DNA from: Pseudidiomarina insulisalsae
Lineage (GTDB): Bacteria > Pseudomonadota > Gammaproteobacteria > Enterobacterales > Alteromonadaceae
NCBI RefSeq assembly: GCF_003987065.1
Contig: NZ_PIPY01000007.1
Location: 140,992-204,991, forward strand
DNA: 64,000 nt
Direction: 5' to 3'
In this document: positions 49,779 through 59,349 of the stretch, in pieces
How positions within the stretch are numbered: the first letter of the stretch is position 1
Layout of the letters: the number at the start of each line of letters is the position of its first letter
Position numbers and translations under genes: made by a program
The notes under the pieces: model-generated
Seen by the model: only the letters and a program-made list of their open reading frames with translations
Told to the model about the DNA's origin: nothing
Database searches by the model: none

Positions 49779-50732
49779 CTAAAGCCACCTCATCCAGAGT
49801 TCTTTTAATAGCAGAGGACCGTTCAGGCCACTCTGTTCATTTGTACGCTGTCGTATAGCATAACATAATTGTAACCAAGAACTTAATTCTGTCACCTGAT
49901 AATTGTGTTGCCGCAACCAGTTTTCTACACTCTCGCGCTGCTGCGGAAGTTGCAACTGCGTAACAGCGACGTTCTGTTGCAGACGGATCAGCATTTGCAG
50001 CCACTGTTCCGTTGCCAATAGCCAACCTTGCCAGTTCGTCTTCGTCAGCGCCGGTAACGCCGCGCCTGCGGTAAAAGACTCGTTTAGCTCTGCCAGATCA
50101 TCGCTTGGGTAATCACCCGACTCTGCCCATTGCAACAAAGCCAGCGGACGATCGGCATAGCGCTGACAATAGTTCTGCTCTTCTGCAGTTAACACCCGTT
50201 GCAGTCGTTGTGCAAGCCATTGTGCAACCTCTTCTGCGCCGGGTTGGGGAATACGTTGTAATTGCATGCGACTGCGCAACGTCGGCAACAAGCGCTCAGT
50301 GCGCTCCGGCGTGACAATAAAGTAGGTAGCGCGGGTCGGTTCTTCGAGAGTTTTCAATAACGCATTGGCGGCGGTCACTGAAAGTTTCTCAGCATCCTGC
50401 AGCCATACCACTTTAGCGCCCGCCTGATTCGGAGTCTGTTGCAGTTTCGCTAATAACTCCCGGACCTGATCAACACTTATCACTTTGCCGTCAACACTGC
50501 CTAACCGGTAAAAATCAGGATGATTTCCGGCTTGATGCAATAAGCAACTCTTACATTGCCCGCAGGCACGTTTTTGCGACTGCGTACAAAGTAACAGCTT
50601 GATCCACTCGTCAACTAACGCGGCGGTGCCGAGATCTGGCTGCCAGGGAATGCAATGGGCATGCGCTAACGTGCCCTGTTGCTGCTCGCGTACCAGGTTC
50701 TGCCAAAGCGTTCGTAACCAGGGAAGACTCAC
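49779..50732 (-). CDS. holB: DNA polymerase III delta-prime subunit
   Basis: 317 aa from GTG 50732, which follows GAGGGG and the tmk stop directly; an upstream in-frame start within tmk is less likely. The AAA+ clamp-loader fold keeps the zinc cysteines CTQSQKRACGQCKSC (about residues 52-67), no functional P-loop, and an SRC-like segment LRSRMQ. It is part of the DnaX complex that loads the beta clamp. Operon neighbour order is conserved. Confidence 0.92.
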   Translation of the reverse strand: MSLPWLRTLWQNLVREQQQGTLAHAHCIPWQPDLGTAALVDEWIKLLLCTQSQKRACGQCKSCLLHQAGNHPDFYRLGSVDGKVISVDQVRELLAKLQQTPNQAGAKVVWLQDAEKLSVTAANALLKTLEEPTRATYFIVTPERTERLLPTLRSRMQLQRIPQPGAEEVAQWLAQRLQRVLTAEEQNYCQRYADRPLALLQWAESGDYPSDDLAELNESFTAGAALPALTKTNWQGWLLATEQWLQMLIRLQQNVAVTQLQLPQQRESVENWLRQHNYQVTELSSWLQLCYAIRQRTNEQSGLNGPLLLKELWMRWL

Positions 50733-50733
50733 G

Positions 50734-51366
50734 TTAACCCCTCGCGCCGCCAAAAAGTTCGGCCTCTAATGCATTAATTAACGCCTGATGCACCTGGCCC
50801 ATGGGCTGATCGGCGGAAATGACCTTAATACTGCGCTCCTGTGCCGCAATTTCGAGATAACGCGCCCGCGTACGCTCAAAAAACGCCATGGTTTCCTGCT
50901 CAATGCGGTCTAAATCTCCGCGGGCTCGCGCGCGCTCAAGACCTAGCGCCGGATCAAGATCGAGCAGTAAGGTTAAATCCGGCGCAAAGTCGCCAAGTAC
51001 CAGATGTTTTAATGCTTGTAGTTTTTCGTCGCCAAGTTCGCGCCCCCCGCCCTGATAAGCGCGTGAGGATAAATCGTGGCGATCTGCAATCACCCATTTG
51101 CCTTGTGCCAGCGCCGGGCGGATGACATTTTCAACCAGTTGTACGCGACTGGCGTACATCAATAATAATTCAGTTTCGGCGGTGACACGCTCGTCCCAGT
51201 TGCGTTTCACCAGCTCACGTAAAGCTTCAGCTAAGGGCGTGCCACCGGGTTCACGCACGGTCAGGGTGGAAATGCTTTTCGCCTGCAGGTGACTGACCAG
51301 ACTTGCGATTGCAGAACTTTTACCAGCCCCTTCGAGCCCTTCGACGACGATGAATTTTCCCTGCAT
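50734..51366 (-). CDS. tmk: Thymidylate kinase
   Basis: 210 aa. P-loop GLEGAGKSS (about residue 9), DR(H/Y) motif [18 protein letters not shown] (about residue 93) and a Gly/Arg-rich lid near 145 ([15 protein letters not shown]) identify it. It phosphorylates dTMP to dTDP. Located between mltG and holB as in E. coli. Confidence 0.96.
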   Translation of the reverse strand: MQGKFIVVEGLEGAGKSSAIASLVSHLQAKSISTLTVREPGGTPLAEALRELVKRNWDERVTAETELLLMYASRVQLVENVIRPALAQGKWVIADRHDLSSRAYQGGGRELGDEKLQALKHLVLGDFAPDLTLLLDLDPALGLERARARGDLDRIEQETMAFFERTRARYLEIAAQERSIKVISADQPMGQVHQALINALEAELFGGARG

Positions 51367-51369
51367 AAT

Positions 51370-52383
51370 CTAATGCTTTCCTCGTTGGTAGCGATCAACC
51401 GCGCGGTTGTGTTCTGCTAAGGTTTTTGAAAATACGTGGCCGCCCGACCCGTCGGCGACAAAATAAAAGTAGTCGGTCTGCGCCGGCTGAGCCGCGGCTC
51501 GCAGACTTGCCTGACCCGGCATGGCTATCGGTGTCGGCGGCAGACCGTCTATGCGATAGGTATTATAAGGCGTCCGTTCACGCAAATGCGCGCGGGTCAG
51601 ATTACCGTCAAAATCAGCAATACCGTATATAGTGGTCGGGTCGGACTGCAAGCGCATGCCCTCGCGCAGCCGATTGACAAAAACTGAGCTGACAATGTCA
51701 CGCTCGCCGCTGACCCCGGTTTCCTTTTCAATAATCGAGGCCATAATAAGCAACTCATAAGGCTCTGTATAGGGTAATTGCGGTGCCCGTTGCTGCCACG
51801 CCGCTTGCAAACGCTGTTGCTGGGTCTGATAAGCAGTGCGTAACAGCTCGATCACACCGGTGCCAGCGTAGAAATGATAGGTATCGGGTGCCAGCAACCC
51901 TTCGAGCGAGGGCCAGCGATCGCTGCCGGCAACAGCCACCGTCAGTGCGTCGGTTTGCTGTAACTCCCGGTCAGACAAATAAGGGTGCTGCTGTAACAGC
52001 CGCAGCCATTGCGCCAGTGTTTGTCCTTCGACTAAGGTAATCGCGAACTGATGTTGGCGCCCTTGTTGTAGTTGTTGCCAGAACTGTCCCAGGGTTTGCC
52101 CCGGCTGTACCTGGTAGACGCCGGCCTGAAGTTGATCGGCAGCAGCCCAGAGACGACTGGCAAGATAAGTCAGCTCCGGGTTGGCCGACCATAACTGCTG
52201 CTGTTGCAGCTCTCTGAGAACCGCTTTCGCGTGCGCTCCGCGACTTACTTCGACTAAGGTTTCCCCCGCCGGCACCTGCAACGGCCGCTGCAGCAGGTTA
52301 TAACTGTAGTAAGTTGCGCCAGCGGCGCCAAGCAGTAGTACCAGTAAAACAATAACAATTACGCGTCGGACAATGGCCACCAA
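51370..52383 (-). CDS. mltG: Endolytic murein transglycosylase MltG
   Basis: 337 aa. One N-terminal TM helix (about residues 8-28), a LysM-like region and the YceG domain with the catalytic glutamate in LIMASIIEKETGVSGERD (about residue 218). SVFVNRLREGMRLQSDPTTIYG and TPYNTYRIDGLPPTPIAMPG are conserved. It cuts nascent glycan strands. The start is TTG 52383 or GTG 52380, both inside pabC (25-nt overlap); neither has a strong ribosome-binding site, so coupling to pabC is likely. Confidence 0.93.
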   Translation of the reverse strand: MVAIVRRVIVIVLLVLLLGAAGATYYSYNLLQRPLQVPAGETLVEVSRGAHAKAVLRELQQQQLWSANPELTYLASRLWAAADQLQAGVYQVQPGQTLGQFWQQLQQGRQHQFAITLVEGQTLAQWLRLLQQHPYLSDRELQQTDALTVAVAGSDRWPSLEGLLAPDTYHFYAGTGVIELLRTAYQTQQQRLQAAWQQRAPQLPYTEPYELLIMASIIEKETGVSGERDIVSSVFVNRLREGMRLQSDPTTIYGIADFDGNLTRAHLRERTPYNTYRIDGLPPTPIAMPGQASLRAAAQPAQTDYFYFVADGSGGHVFSKTLAEHNRAVDRYQRGKH

Positions 52384-53144
52384 GATACTAACGCCTTAGG
52401 TAAAGTAGAATCATGAAGCTTATGTTCGCCGATTTGTGCTAGCGGGCGCAAGCCTAAAACGGTATTTGTCAGTAACGCCTGCTCGGCCCGCAGCAACCGC
52501 TCAGGCGCAACCGCGACCTGCGCGACCTCGCCTAAAACCTTCGCACTGAGAATTTGCTCACGCACAATTCCGCTGATCCCACACTGACTGAGGTCAGGCG
52601 TGTACCATTGATTTTCTTCACGCCAGAACAGGTTGCTGGAAACGGCCTCAACGAGATACCCCTGCGTATCACTGACCAGCAGTTCTGCGCAGCCGCGCTG
52701 CTGTCGCTCATGGCTGAGCATAACCTGCTCCAGGCGATTCAGTGTTTTTAAGCCGGCAAACTGCGCTGAGCGCGCCAGTTGCAATTCAGCATGTTGCGCC
52801 TTAATTGCGGTGTTGTCGCGCGGCGCTAAAGCTGTGGCCGACAGGTACCAGTTGACCGGGGTGGCAGCAGCAAAACCATAACCACGGCCGCCTGTGCCGC
52901 GCGTGATGATAATCTTGACCACTGCATCACGCAGCGGGATCTGCCGCAACGTTGACAGCACGGAGGTTTCGTCGGGGAGTCCCATCGCCAGTCGCTCACT
53001 GGCAGTGCGCAGGCGCTGCCAATGGGCGTTCCACCAGCGTGGTTGTCCCTGCTCGATGGTAAGCGTGGTAAAATGGCCATCGCCAAACTGCAATCCCCGA
53101 TCAAGACCGGGTTCATTCAGCGGTTTGCCGTTGCGCCATAACAT
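52359..53144 (-). CDS. pabC: Aminodeoxychorismate lyase
   Basis: 261 aa, fold-type IV PLP enzyme. It has LQFGDGHFTTLTIEQG near residue 20, the PLP lysine in AGLKTLNRLEQVMLSHE (about residue 140) and SSNLFWREENQWYTP. It makes p-aminobenzoate for folate. It lies directly behind the acpP terminator with only about 20 nt between the U-tract and the ATG, and fabF, usually between acpP and pabC, is missing. Confidence 0.92.
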   Translation of the reverse strand: MLWRNGKPLNEPGLDRGLQFGDGHFTTLTIEQGQPRWWNAHWQRLRTASERLAMGLPDETSVLSTLRQIPLRDAVVKIIITRGTGGRGYGFAAATPVNWYLSATALAPRDNTAIKAQHAELQLARSAQFAGLKTLNRLEQVMLSHERQQRGCAELLVSDTQGYLVEAVSSNLFWREENQWYTPDLSQCGISGIVREQILSAKVLGEVAQVAVAPERLLRAEQALLTNTVLGLRPLAQIGEHKLHDSTLPKALVSWWPLSDA

Positions 53145-53164
53145 CAGGTAGTGATTCCGGATAG

Positions 53165-53195
53165 AAAAAAGGCGGAATTTTCATTCCGCCTTTTT
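53165..53195 (-). terminator. Intrinsic terminator between acpP and pabC
   Basis: GGCGGAAT (53171-53178), TTTC loop, ATTCCGCC (53183-53190), flanked by A6 and T5, so it works in both directions and ends in U6 on the minus strand. It begins 14 nt after the acpP stop. Downstream pabC has no room for its own promoter. Confidence 0.9.
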
Positions 53196-53208
53196 GCATT
53201 CGTTCAGC

Positions 53209-53448
53209 TTAGTCGTTTGCGTGATTGGTCACGTAATCGATAGCTGCCTGAACAGTTTTGATTTTCTCTGCTTCTTCGTCTGGGATTTCGGTTTCGAATT
53301 CTTCTTCGAGCGCCATCACCAGCTCAACAGTATCAAGAGAATCTGCACCCAGGTCGTTTTCGAAAGAAGCTTCAGGCTTCACTTCTTCTTCTTTCACGCC
53401 TAACTGTTCAACGATGATTTTCTTTACGCGTTCTTCAATAGTACTCAT
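53209..53448 (-). CDS. acpP: Acyl carrier protein
   Basis: 79 aa, acidic four-helix protein. The phosphopantetheine serine is Ser37 in [12 protein letters not shown]. It carries acyl chains in fatty-acid, lipid A and biotin precursor synthesis. A 126-bp gap to fabG should hold its own promoter, as in E. coli; a TACACT box at about 53508-53513 (minus strand) is a candidate -10. Followed by a strong terminator instead of fabF. Confidence 0.97.
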   Translation of the reverse strand: MSTIEERVKKIIVEQLGVKEEEVKPEASFENDLGADSLDTVELVMALEEEFETEIPDEEAEKIKTVQAAIDYVTNHAND

Positions 53449-53574
53449 TGTTACAATGTCCCTTCATTTAGGTATCGAGTTCAAAATTGCGCTTAGTGTA
53501 GTGAATGCGGCAACATTAATAAAGGAAAAATTTGTTAAATGCCGAGAGGTCATACCCCTTCACTACCCTAACAC

Positions 53575-54315
53575 TTACACCATAGCCAGACCGCCATTCA
53601 CATGGATGGTCTCGCCAGTAATGTAGGCGGCACCCGGCGACGCCAGAAAAACCGTTGCTGCCGCAACTTCTTCAGGCTGTCCCAGACGTGCGGCCGGAAT
53701 ATTGGCGAAAATCGCCTGTTTCTGCTCTTCGGTTAATGCTTTGGTCATATCTGTATCGATAAAACCTGGTGCCACGCAGTTCACCGTAATACCGCGTCCG
53801 GCCACTTCCTGCGCCAACGATTTGCTAAAGCCTTCAACCCCGGCCTTCGCCGCACAGTAGTTCGTCTGCCCCGGATTACCGGTAGTACCCACCACCGAAG
53901 AAATATTAATAATACGACCAAAGCGACGCTTCATCATGCCGCGTAAGACCGCTTTACTGAGCCGGTATACTGACTTCAGGTTGGTATCAATGACCGCATC
54001 CCAGTCATCGTCTTTCAAACGCATGAGCAGGTTGTCTTTGGTAATGCCGGCGTTGTTGACCAGAATATCAAGCTGACCGTAGTTATCATCGATGGTTTTC
54101 AACACCGCTGCTACGCTGTCCGCGTCGGTCACATCGAGGCGTAATCCCTGCCCGTTATCACCAAGGTAGTCAGAAATGGCTTGTGCACCATTGTCACTGG
54201 TCGCGGTGCCTACCACTTTGACGCCTTGCGCGACCAATTGTTCCGCAATCGCGCGACCAATACCGCGACTGGCACCGGTGACCAACGCCACCTGTCCTTG
54301 CATAGTTGTTGTCAT
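53575..54315 (-). CDS. fabG: 3-oxoacyl-ACP reductase
   Basis: 246 aa, short-chain dehydrogenase. The NADP site GASRGIGRAIAEQL starts at about residue 15, the NNAGITKDNLLMR motif follows, and the catalytic Ser-Tyr-Lys lie in NISSVVGTTGNPGQTNYCAAKAG. The ATG overlaps the fabD stop (ATGA). It performs the first reduction of each elongation cycle. Confidence 0.96.
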   Translation of the reverse strand: MTTTMQGQVALVTGASRGIGRAIAEQLVAQGVKVVGTATSDNGAQAISDYLGDNGQGLRLDVTDADSVAAVLKTIDDNYGQLDILVNNAGITKDNLLMRLKDDDWDAVIDTNLKSVYRLSKAVLRGMMKRRFGRIINISSVVGTTGNPGQTNYCAAKAGVEGFSKSLAQEVAGRGITVNCVAPGFIDTDMTKALTEEQKQAIFANIPAARLGQPEEVAAATVFLASPGAAYITGETIHVNGGLAMV

Positions 54316-55232
54316 GATTGCACCTTTTGAATGCTTTCTACAGAATTGACCGCGTCACCCTGGAGTGACTTGTCGATACGTTTGGTTAATCCGGTTAAGA
54401 CCTTGCCCGGGCCAATCTCATAAACTTCGGTGACACCTTGCTGGGCCAGATACTGAATGGTCTCAGTCCAACGCACCGGCGAGTAGAGCTGACGTATCAG
54501 CGCGTCACGGATGTCATCGGCATCACGCTCAACGCTGACATCGACGTTATTCACCACCGGTAGATTGGGCGTACGCAGGGTAATTTTACCGAGCTCTACT
54601 GCCAGCTTTTCGGCCGCCGGTTGCATCAGCGCACAGTGCGAAGGCACACTGACCGGCAAGGGTAGTACGCGTTTGGCGCCTGCTTCTTTCAACGCTGCCG
54701 AGGCACGTTCGACCGCTTCGGCGTGACCGGCAATCACTACCTGACCTGGCGAATTATAATTCACCGCGCTGACCACCTGATCATCCGCTGCCGCAGCGCA
54801 AGCCTCTTCGACGCGGGCATCATCCAGGCCAATCACCGCAGCCATGGCACCAACCCCGGCAGGAACGGCTTCTTGCATCAGTTCGCCGCGTTTTGCCACC
54901 AGCGCAACTGCGTCGGCAAAGTTCATCGCACCGCTGCATACCAGCGCCGAGTACTCACCCAGGCTATGGCCTGCTAACCATTCAGGTGCGTCCACGCCCT
55001 GGTCTTCCAGGACCCGGAACAGTGCAACACTGGCGGTCAGCAAAGCGGGCTGAGTGCGTTGCGTCTCGTTCAGCTTCTCAGCCGGACCTGACTGCACCAG
55101 TTCCCATAAATCATAGCCTAACACCTCACTGGCTTCGGCAAATACTTCCTGTACCACCGGATACTCGGCAGCTACGTCGGCTAACATACCTACGGTTTGT
55201 GAGCCTTGTCCCGGAAAAACGTATGCGCGCAT
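54312..55232 (-). CDS. fabD: Malonyl-CoA:ACP transacylase
   Basis: 306 aa. FPGQGSQ at the N-terminus, the nucleophile in AGHSLGEYSALVCSG (about residue 92) and the catalytic histidine in VSVPSHCALM (about residue 200) are clear. It loads malonate onto ACP. Fourteen nucleotides separate it from fabH. Confidence 0.97.
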   Translation of the reverse strand: MRAYVFPGQGSQTVGMLADVAAEYPVVQEVFAEASEVLGYDLWELVQSGPAEKLNETQRTQPALLTASVALFRVLEDQGVDAPEWLAGHSLGEYSALVCSGAMNFADAVALVAKRGELMQEAVPAGVGAMAAVIGLDDARVEEACAAAADDQVVSAVNYNSPGQVVIAGHAEAVERASAALKEAGAKRVLPLPVSVPSHCALMQPAAEKLAVELGKITLRTPNLPVVNNVDVSVERDADDIRDALIRQLYSPVRWTETIQYLAQQGVTEVYEIGPGKVLTGLTKRIDKSLQGDAVNSVESIQKVQS

Positions 55233-55246
55233 CGTCCCTTCCTTAT

Positions 55247-56215
55247 TTAATAGTTAACTAAAGCTGAACCCCAGGCGAAACCGCCGCCAAAGGCTTCGAG
55301 CAATAAATTCTGACCGCGTTGAATACGCCCGTCGCGAATCGCCACGTCAAGGGCAATAGGTACGGACGCCGCTGAGGTATTGCCAGTATCAGCCAGCGTC
55401 GTAATGACCTGAGCCATGGGCATTTTCAACTTTTTTGCGGTCGCTTTAATAATGCGTAAATTAGCCTGATGAGGCACCAGCCAGTCCAGATCTTCGGCGC
55501 CAAGGCCGTTGGCTGTCAAGGTTTCGCTGACCAATTCGCTTAACTTGCTCACCGCTACCTTAAATACTTCGTTGCCTTTCATATACATCCAGGCTTCACT
55601 CAGAGCCTCCGCACTGGCGCTACTGTGCCGTTGCGGATGATTGACTCCCAGTAGATCAGCAAATTCGCCGGCACTATGCAAATGCGTGGACAAAATTCCC
55701 GGCTGCTCACTGGCCTGTAATACAGCTGCGCCCGCACCATCACCAAATAAAATGATGGTGTTACGATCGTCCGGCTTACACAGCCGCGACAACACGTCGG
55801 TGCCAATGACCAGCACGTTACGATAGGTACCACTGCGAATGTACTGATCAGCCACACTCAGGGCAAAAATAAAGCCTGAACAAGCTGCTGCCACGTCAAA
55901 CGCCGGAATATTTTGGTCGGTTAAGGCGGCCTGAATCTCACAGGCGACACTGGGAAAGGCGCGTTCATTCGAGGTGGTGGCGACGACGATAAGGTCAATC
56001 TCGTCAACCCGCAACTGGGCTGCCTGTAATGCTTCGCGTGCGGCCGCAACGCCCATGGTTACCGCATTTTCACCGTCGCTGGCGATGTGGCGCTGATGAA
56101 TGCCGGTACGCTCAACAATCCACTCATGGCTGGTGTCAACGCGTTGCTCCAGCATCGCATTAGTCAGGCACTGCTGCGGCAAATAATGCCCGGTGCCTGC
56201 GATTCGTGCAAACAT
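55247..56215 (-). CDS. fabH: 3-oxoacyl-ACP synthase III
   Basis: 322 aa. The catalytic triad is visible as Cys in [12 protein letters not shown] (about residue 113), His in [11 protein letters not shown] (about residue 249) and Asn in DTGNTSAAS (about residue 279). It starts fatty-acid synthesis from acetyl-CoA and malonyl-ACP. Nine nucleotides from plsX. Confidence 0.97.
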   Translation of the reverse strand: MFARIAGTGHYLPQQCLTNAMLEQRVDTSHEWIVERTGIHQRHIASDGENAVTMGVAAAREALQAAQLRVDEIDLIVVATTSNERAFPSVACEIQAALTDQNIPAFDVAAACSGFIFALSVADQYIRSGTYRNVLVIGTDVLSRLCKPDDRNTIILFGDGAGAAVLQASEQPGILSTHLHSAGEFADLLGVNHPQRHSSASAEALSEAWMYMKGNEVFKVAVSKLSELVSETLTANGLGAEDLDWLVPHQANLRIIKATAKKLKMPMAQVITTLADTGNTSAASVPIALDVAIRDGRIQRGQNLLLEAFGGGFAWGSALVNY

Positions 56216-56224
56216 AAAAACCTT

Positions 56225-57250
56225 TTAGTGTTGTTCTAAGAGAACTTTCTCCACCTGATCACGAATACGTGTCGGGAGGTCCTGTTGCGTCTCTTCCACG
56301 GCTTGTTTGATGGCACTAAAAAATGCTTTACCGTCGGCATCACCGTGGCTTTTGATCACGACGCCACGCAATCCTATCAGACTTGCGCCATTATAGTGGT
56401 CGGGCTTCAGCCAGTCCCAGGAACGTTGCAGACGGTGGTAAAAAAGTTTCACGAACCAGCGCGTTAGCCAGTGAGCGTTAATGTTGGAACGGATATTATT
56501 TAACAGTAGCTCGGCGAGTCCCTCGCAGCTTTTCAGCGCGATATTGCCGACAAATCCGTCGCAGACAATGACATCAGCTTTATCGGCGAACAGATCATCA
56601 CCTTCAATAAATCCTATGTAATTCAGCGACTTTGATTGTTGGAACAGTTGCGCAGTGGATTTCACTACGTCGTTACCTTTAATGTCCTCTTCACCCATAT
56701 TCAGCAATGCAATACGGGGCTGTTCAATGCCTAGCACTTCACGCGCCGCCACAGAGCCCATCAGGCCAAACTGAAACAGGGTATCGGAATCGCAGACCGG
56801 ATTGGCACCAAGGTCGAGCAAAAACGCACTTTTTCCTGACGCCTGCGGTATGGCAGACATCAACGCAGGACGCAGCACGCCTGGCAAGGTCTTAAGTGAG
56901 AAATACGCTTTGGTCATCAATGCACCGGTATTACCAGCACTGACACAGGCAGCAGCCTCTTCACTGGCTAGCAGCTCCAGCGCGACACGCATTGAAGAGT
57001 CAGGTTTGGCACGCAATGAATAGCCGGGCTTATCGCTCATACTCACCGTCTGGCTGGCATACTTAAGGGTAACGCGGGGGTGTTGTTCAAGTTGCTTGGA
57101 CCGCAACAGCGGTAACAACTCGGCTTCATCGCCGACGACGATGAAATGGTGTTGGGGAAATGTAGTTAACGCATCGTCTAATGCGTCAATAACAATAGAG
57201 GGGCCAAGATCGCCCCCCATTGCATCAAGTGCCAGTGTCAGTGCGGCCAT
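56225..57250 (-). CDS. plsX: Phosphate acyltransferase PlsX
   Basis: 341 aa. It opens with LALDAMGGDLGP, continues with VSAGNTGALM and LDLGANPVCDS, and matches the family length. It converts acyl-ACP to acyl phosphate for phospholipid synthesis and binds the membrane peripherally. Ribosome-binding site GGAAGTGAGG upstream. It follows rpmF by 21 nt in the conserved order. Confidence 0.96.
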   Translation of the reverse strand: MAALTLALDAMGGDLGPSIVIDALDDALTTFPQHHFIVVGDEAELLPLLRSKQLEQHPRVTLKYASQTVSMSDKPGYSLRAKPDSSMRVALELLASEEAAACVSAGNTGALMTKAYFSLKTLPGVLRPALMSAIPQASGKSAFLLDLGANPVCDSDTLFQFGLMGSVAAREVLGIEQPRIALLNMGEEDIKGNDVVKSTAQLFQQSKSLNYIGFIEGDDLFADKADVIVCDGFVGNIALKSCEGLAELLLNNIRSNINAHWLTRWFVKLFYHRLQRSWDWLKPDHYNGASLIGLRGVVIKSHGDADGKAFFSAIKQAVEETQQDLPTRIRDQVEKVLLEQH

Positions 57251-57271
57251 TGCCTCACTTCCGTTGCTGGT

Positions 57272-57442
57272 TTACTTGTTTACGACTTTACGGCCTTTGT
57301 AGAAACCGTCAGCTGTTACATGGTGACGACGATGCGTTTCACCAGAGGTAGAGTCAACCGACAGTGTAGGGCCGCTCAGTGCATCGTGAGAACGACGCAT
57401 GTCGCGCTTCGAACGACTTTTCCGATTCTGTTGTACAGCCAT
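57272..57442 (-). CDS. rpmF: Ribosomal protein bL32
   Basis: 56 aa, [20 protein letters not shown] to the C-terminal [11 protein letters not shown]. Highly basic, with the standard bL32 N-terminus ([18 protein letters not shown]). The canonical cysteines of zinc-binding L32 are absent, as in E. coli. It sits between yceD and plsX, the conserved ribosome/lipid operon. AGGAGATAG precedes the ATG. Confidence 0.96.
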   Translation of the reverse strand: MAVQQNRKSRSKRDMRRSHDALSGPTLSVDSTSGETHRRHHVTADGFYKGRKVVNK

Positions 57443-57461
57443 TTACGCTATCTCCTAAGTT

Positions 57462-57986
57462 TTATTTACGCTTTAATTCTTGCAACACTGCGAAAGGATT
57501 TTCTTTTTCGCCCGGAGTGTCTTCAACGTCACCCCACTGCATTGCGTTACTATCTACCCGACATTCGCGCTCGTCGTGTTTAACTACCACAGGCATCGCC
57601 AATATCAGCTCATCTTCAATAATTCGATGCAGTTGGATCTCACCAAGCTCATCTAATTCGATGGGCTCGTAGTCACTCGGCATATCGGTGGCCGTTTGCC
57701 GTTTGGTTACTGGCGCGTAAACGAAGTCACTTGTCAGCTCTACCGCCATAGGTTCACCACAGCGCTCACAAGCGACTGTGACGTTGACCGCGGCGTGCCC
57801 TTTGACGTGCTTAATGTCTTGCGCGTCCTCGGCAAATTCGAGTTCGGCATCAACATCTGCACAGGGCTCTACCAAAAGCTCTTGTAAACGTTGCATTGCG
57901 TTACCTGGGACCAGGCCCACGTAGCTCAACTGTTTACCGGCACTTTTGACCGGATCGACCGAAATAGGAATACGAACCTTCTGCAT
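57462..57986 (-). CDS. yceD: YceD/DUF177 family protein (23S rRNA accumulation)
   Basis: 174 aa, acidic. A CERCGEP motif (about residues 74-80) and the C-terminal segment PVVKHDERECRVDSNAMQWGDVEDTPGEKENPFAVLQELKRK are characteristic of DUF177. The E. coli and plant relatives are required for normal 23S rRNA levels. First gene of the yceD-rpmF-plsX-fab operon; it starts 62 bp after the maf stop. Confidence 0.92.
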   Translation of the reverse strand: MQKVRIPISVDPVKSAGKQLSYVGLVPGNAMQRLQELLVEPCADVDAELEFAEDAQDIKHVKGHAAVNVTVACERCGEPMAVELTSDFVYAPVTKRQTATDMPSDYEPIELDELGEIQLHRIIEDELILAMPVVVKHDERECRVDSNAMQWGDVEDTPGEKENPFAVLQELKRK

Positions 57987-58013
57987 AGGGCGCGAATGTT
58001 AAAGGATTCAGGC

Positions 58014-58041
58014 GCTGAAAACAAGTGATTTTCAGCTTTTT
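58014..58041 (+). terminator. Terminator-like hairpin oriented against the flanking genes
   Basis: GCTGAAAA (58014-58021), CAAGTGA loop, TTTTCAGC (58029-58036), then five T on the plus strand. Both flanking genes (maf and yceD) are on the minus strand, where the hairpin has A before it and no U after it. It may block antisense transcription or act as an mRNA processing stem between maf and yceD. Confidence 0.5.
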
Positions 58042-58048
58042 ATATGCC

Positions 58049-58645
58049 TTATGCCTGGTCTTTCACCAGCAGCGGATTCACCTGCCATTCGCGCAACATG
58101 GCGAGCAGGCGAATCAAGGGTAAACCGATTAAGCTGTTTGGGTCATCGCCCTGCATACGGGCAAATAAACTAATGCCCAGCCCCTCGCTCTTAAAACTGC
58201 CAGCACAGTTGAGCGGTTGCTCCAGTGCGACATAGCCGCAGATTTCGGCATCAGTTAACTGGCGAAAGGTCACCTGAAAAGGCTCGACACAGGACTGTAC
58301 ACGATCATGGGCACTATCATAGACCGCCAGTCCCGTATAAAAGGTAACGGTTTTGCCACTTGCGGCCTGAAGCTGCGCAATCGCATTTTCCTCAGTATGA
58401 GGTTTACCGAGAATCGCGTCGCCAACCACCGCCACCTGATCCGAGCCAATCAGCAGATGCTTGCTGTACTCATCGCGCAGTGCCTTCGCTTTGGCAATGG
58501 CCAGACGCTCGACCAGCGCCGGGGCACTCTCTCCCGGCTGTGCGCTCTCATCAACCCGGGGCGCTGCACAAATGAAATCTGGCAGTATTTTCTCTAATAA
58601 CATGCGCCGATAGGGTGAGGTGGATGCCAATACAATTGCGGTCAT
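58049..58645 (-). CDS. Maf-family nucleoside triphosphate pyrophosphatase (YceF-like)
   Basis: 198 aa. The signature LASTSPYRRMLLEK at the N-terminus, a GSDQVAVV catalytic Asp region (about residue 68) and a C-terminal GDDPNSLIGLPL are typical. YceF-type Maf proteins hydrolyse 7-methyl-GTP, a house-cleaning function; the gene position beside rluC and yceD supports YceF. ATGA overlap with the HAD gene. Confidence 0.92.
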   Translation of the reverse strand: MTAIVLASTSPYRRMLLEKILPDFICAAPRVDESAQPGESAPALVERLAIAKAKALRDEYSKHLLIGSDQVAVVGDAILGKPHTEENAIAQLQAASGKTVTFYTGLAVYDSAHDRVQSCVEPFQVTFRQLTDAEICGYVALEQPLNCAGSFKSEGLGISLFARMQGDDPNSLIGLPLIRLLAMLREWQVNPLLVKDQA

Positions 58646-59349
58646 AAGGCCTCCCTTTCAGTTAAGCTGTTGCCGGCACGCACGGCAGCCGCCCGCAACG
58701 GTAAATAATCATTGAGTTGCTGCCACGAAGACAGCACAGCCAGTGGTTGATGCTGCTGTAGCAACAGCGCTTCGTGAGTGCCAAAATCAACCCCCAGCGC
58801 GTCCACCTTTGCCGCGCGCGCCATTTTCAGATCATGGACCGAGTCCCCTATCATCAAGGTCTCATCGGCACTGCACTGTGCTGCTGCCATCAGTTCGTGC
58901 AGCATTTGCGGGTGCGGCTTAGAGATACTCTCATCGGCGCACCGGGTAAAATGAAATACATCCTGCAAGGCGGTCTCGGTCAGCACCCGATCCAGACCGC
59001 GACGGGCCTTGCCGGTCGCGATCGCCAGTAAATAACCTTGCTCGCGCAGGTTATGAAGCATGGTTTCAACACCGGGGAATAACGGCGTTGGCGTAGGATC
59101 CAAATCGACATACTGGTCACGGTATTGCGCCAGAAACGCGGCATGCTGGTCGCTCGTCAGACGTCCGAACAAGCGTTCAATCGCCGGCTCGAGACTTAAA
59201 CCGATAATATCGCGTACCGCCTGCACCGAAGGCACTGGCAATTGCTGCGTCGTGGCTGTGGCACGCATTGCCGAAACAATACGACCGATGGAATCCATCA
59301 GGGTACCGTCCCAGTCAAAGATAATCAGTCGGTAATCTTTGCCGTTCAA
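58642..59349 (-). CDS. HAD-superfamily phosphatase (phosphoglycolate phosphatase-like)
   Basis: 235 aa, subfamily IA. Motif [11 protein letters not shown], motif II region [13 protein letters not shown], motif III lysine in [10 protein letters not shown] and motif [13 protein letters not shown] are all intact. The start is TTG 59349, overlapping the rluC stop (TTGA); no better start exists before motif I. This rluC-HAD-maf order recurs in gammaproteobacteria. The natural substrate is not established. Confidence 0.88.
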   Translation of the reverse strand: MNGKDYRLIIFDWDGTLMDSIGRIVSAMRATATTQQLPVPSVQAVRDIIGLSLEPAIERLFGRLTSDQHAAFLAQYRDQYVDLDPTPTPLFPGVETMLHNLREQGYLLAIATGKARRGLDRVLTETALQDVFHFTRCADESISKPHPQMLHELMAAAQCSADETLMIGDSVHDLKMARAAKVDALGVDFGTHEALLLQQHQPLAVLSSWQQLNDYLPLRAAAVRAGNSLTEREAL

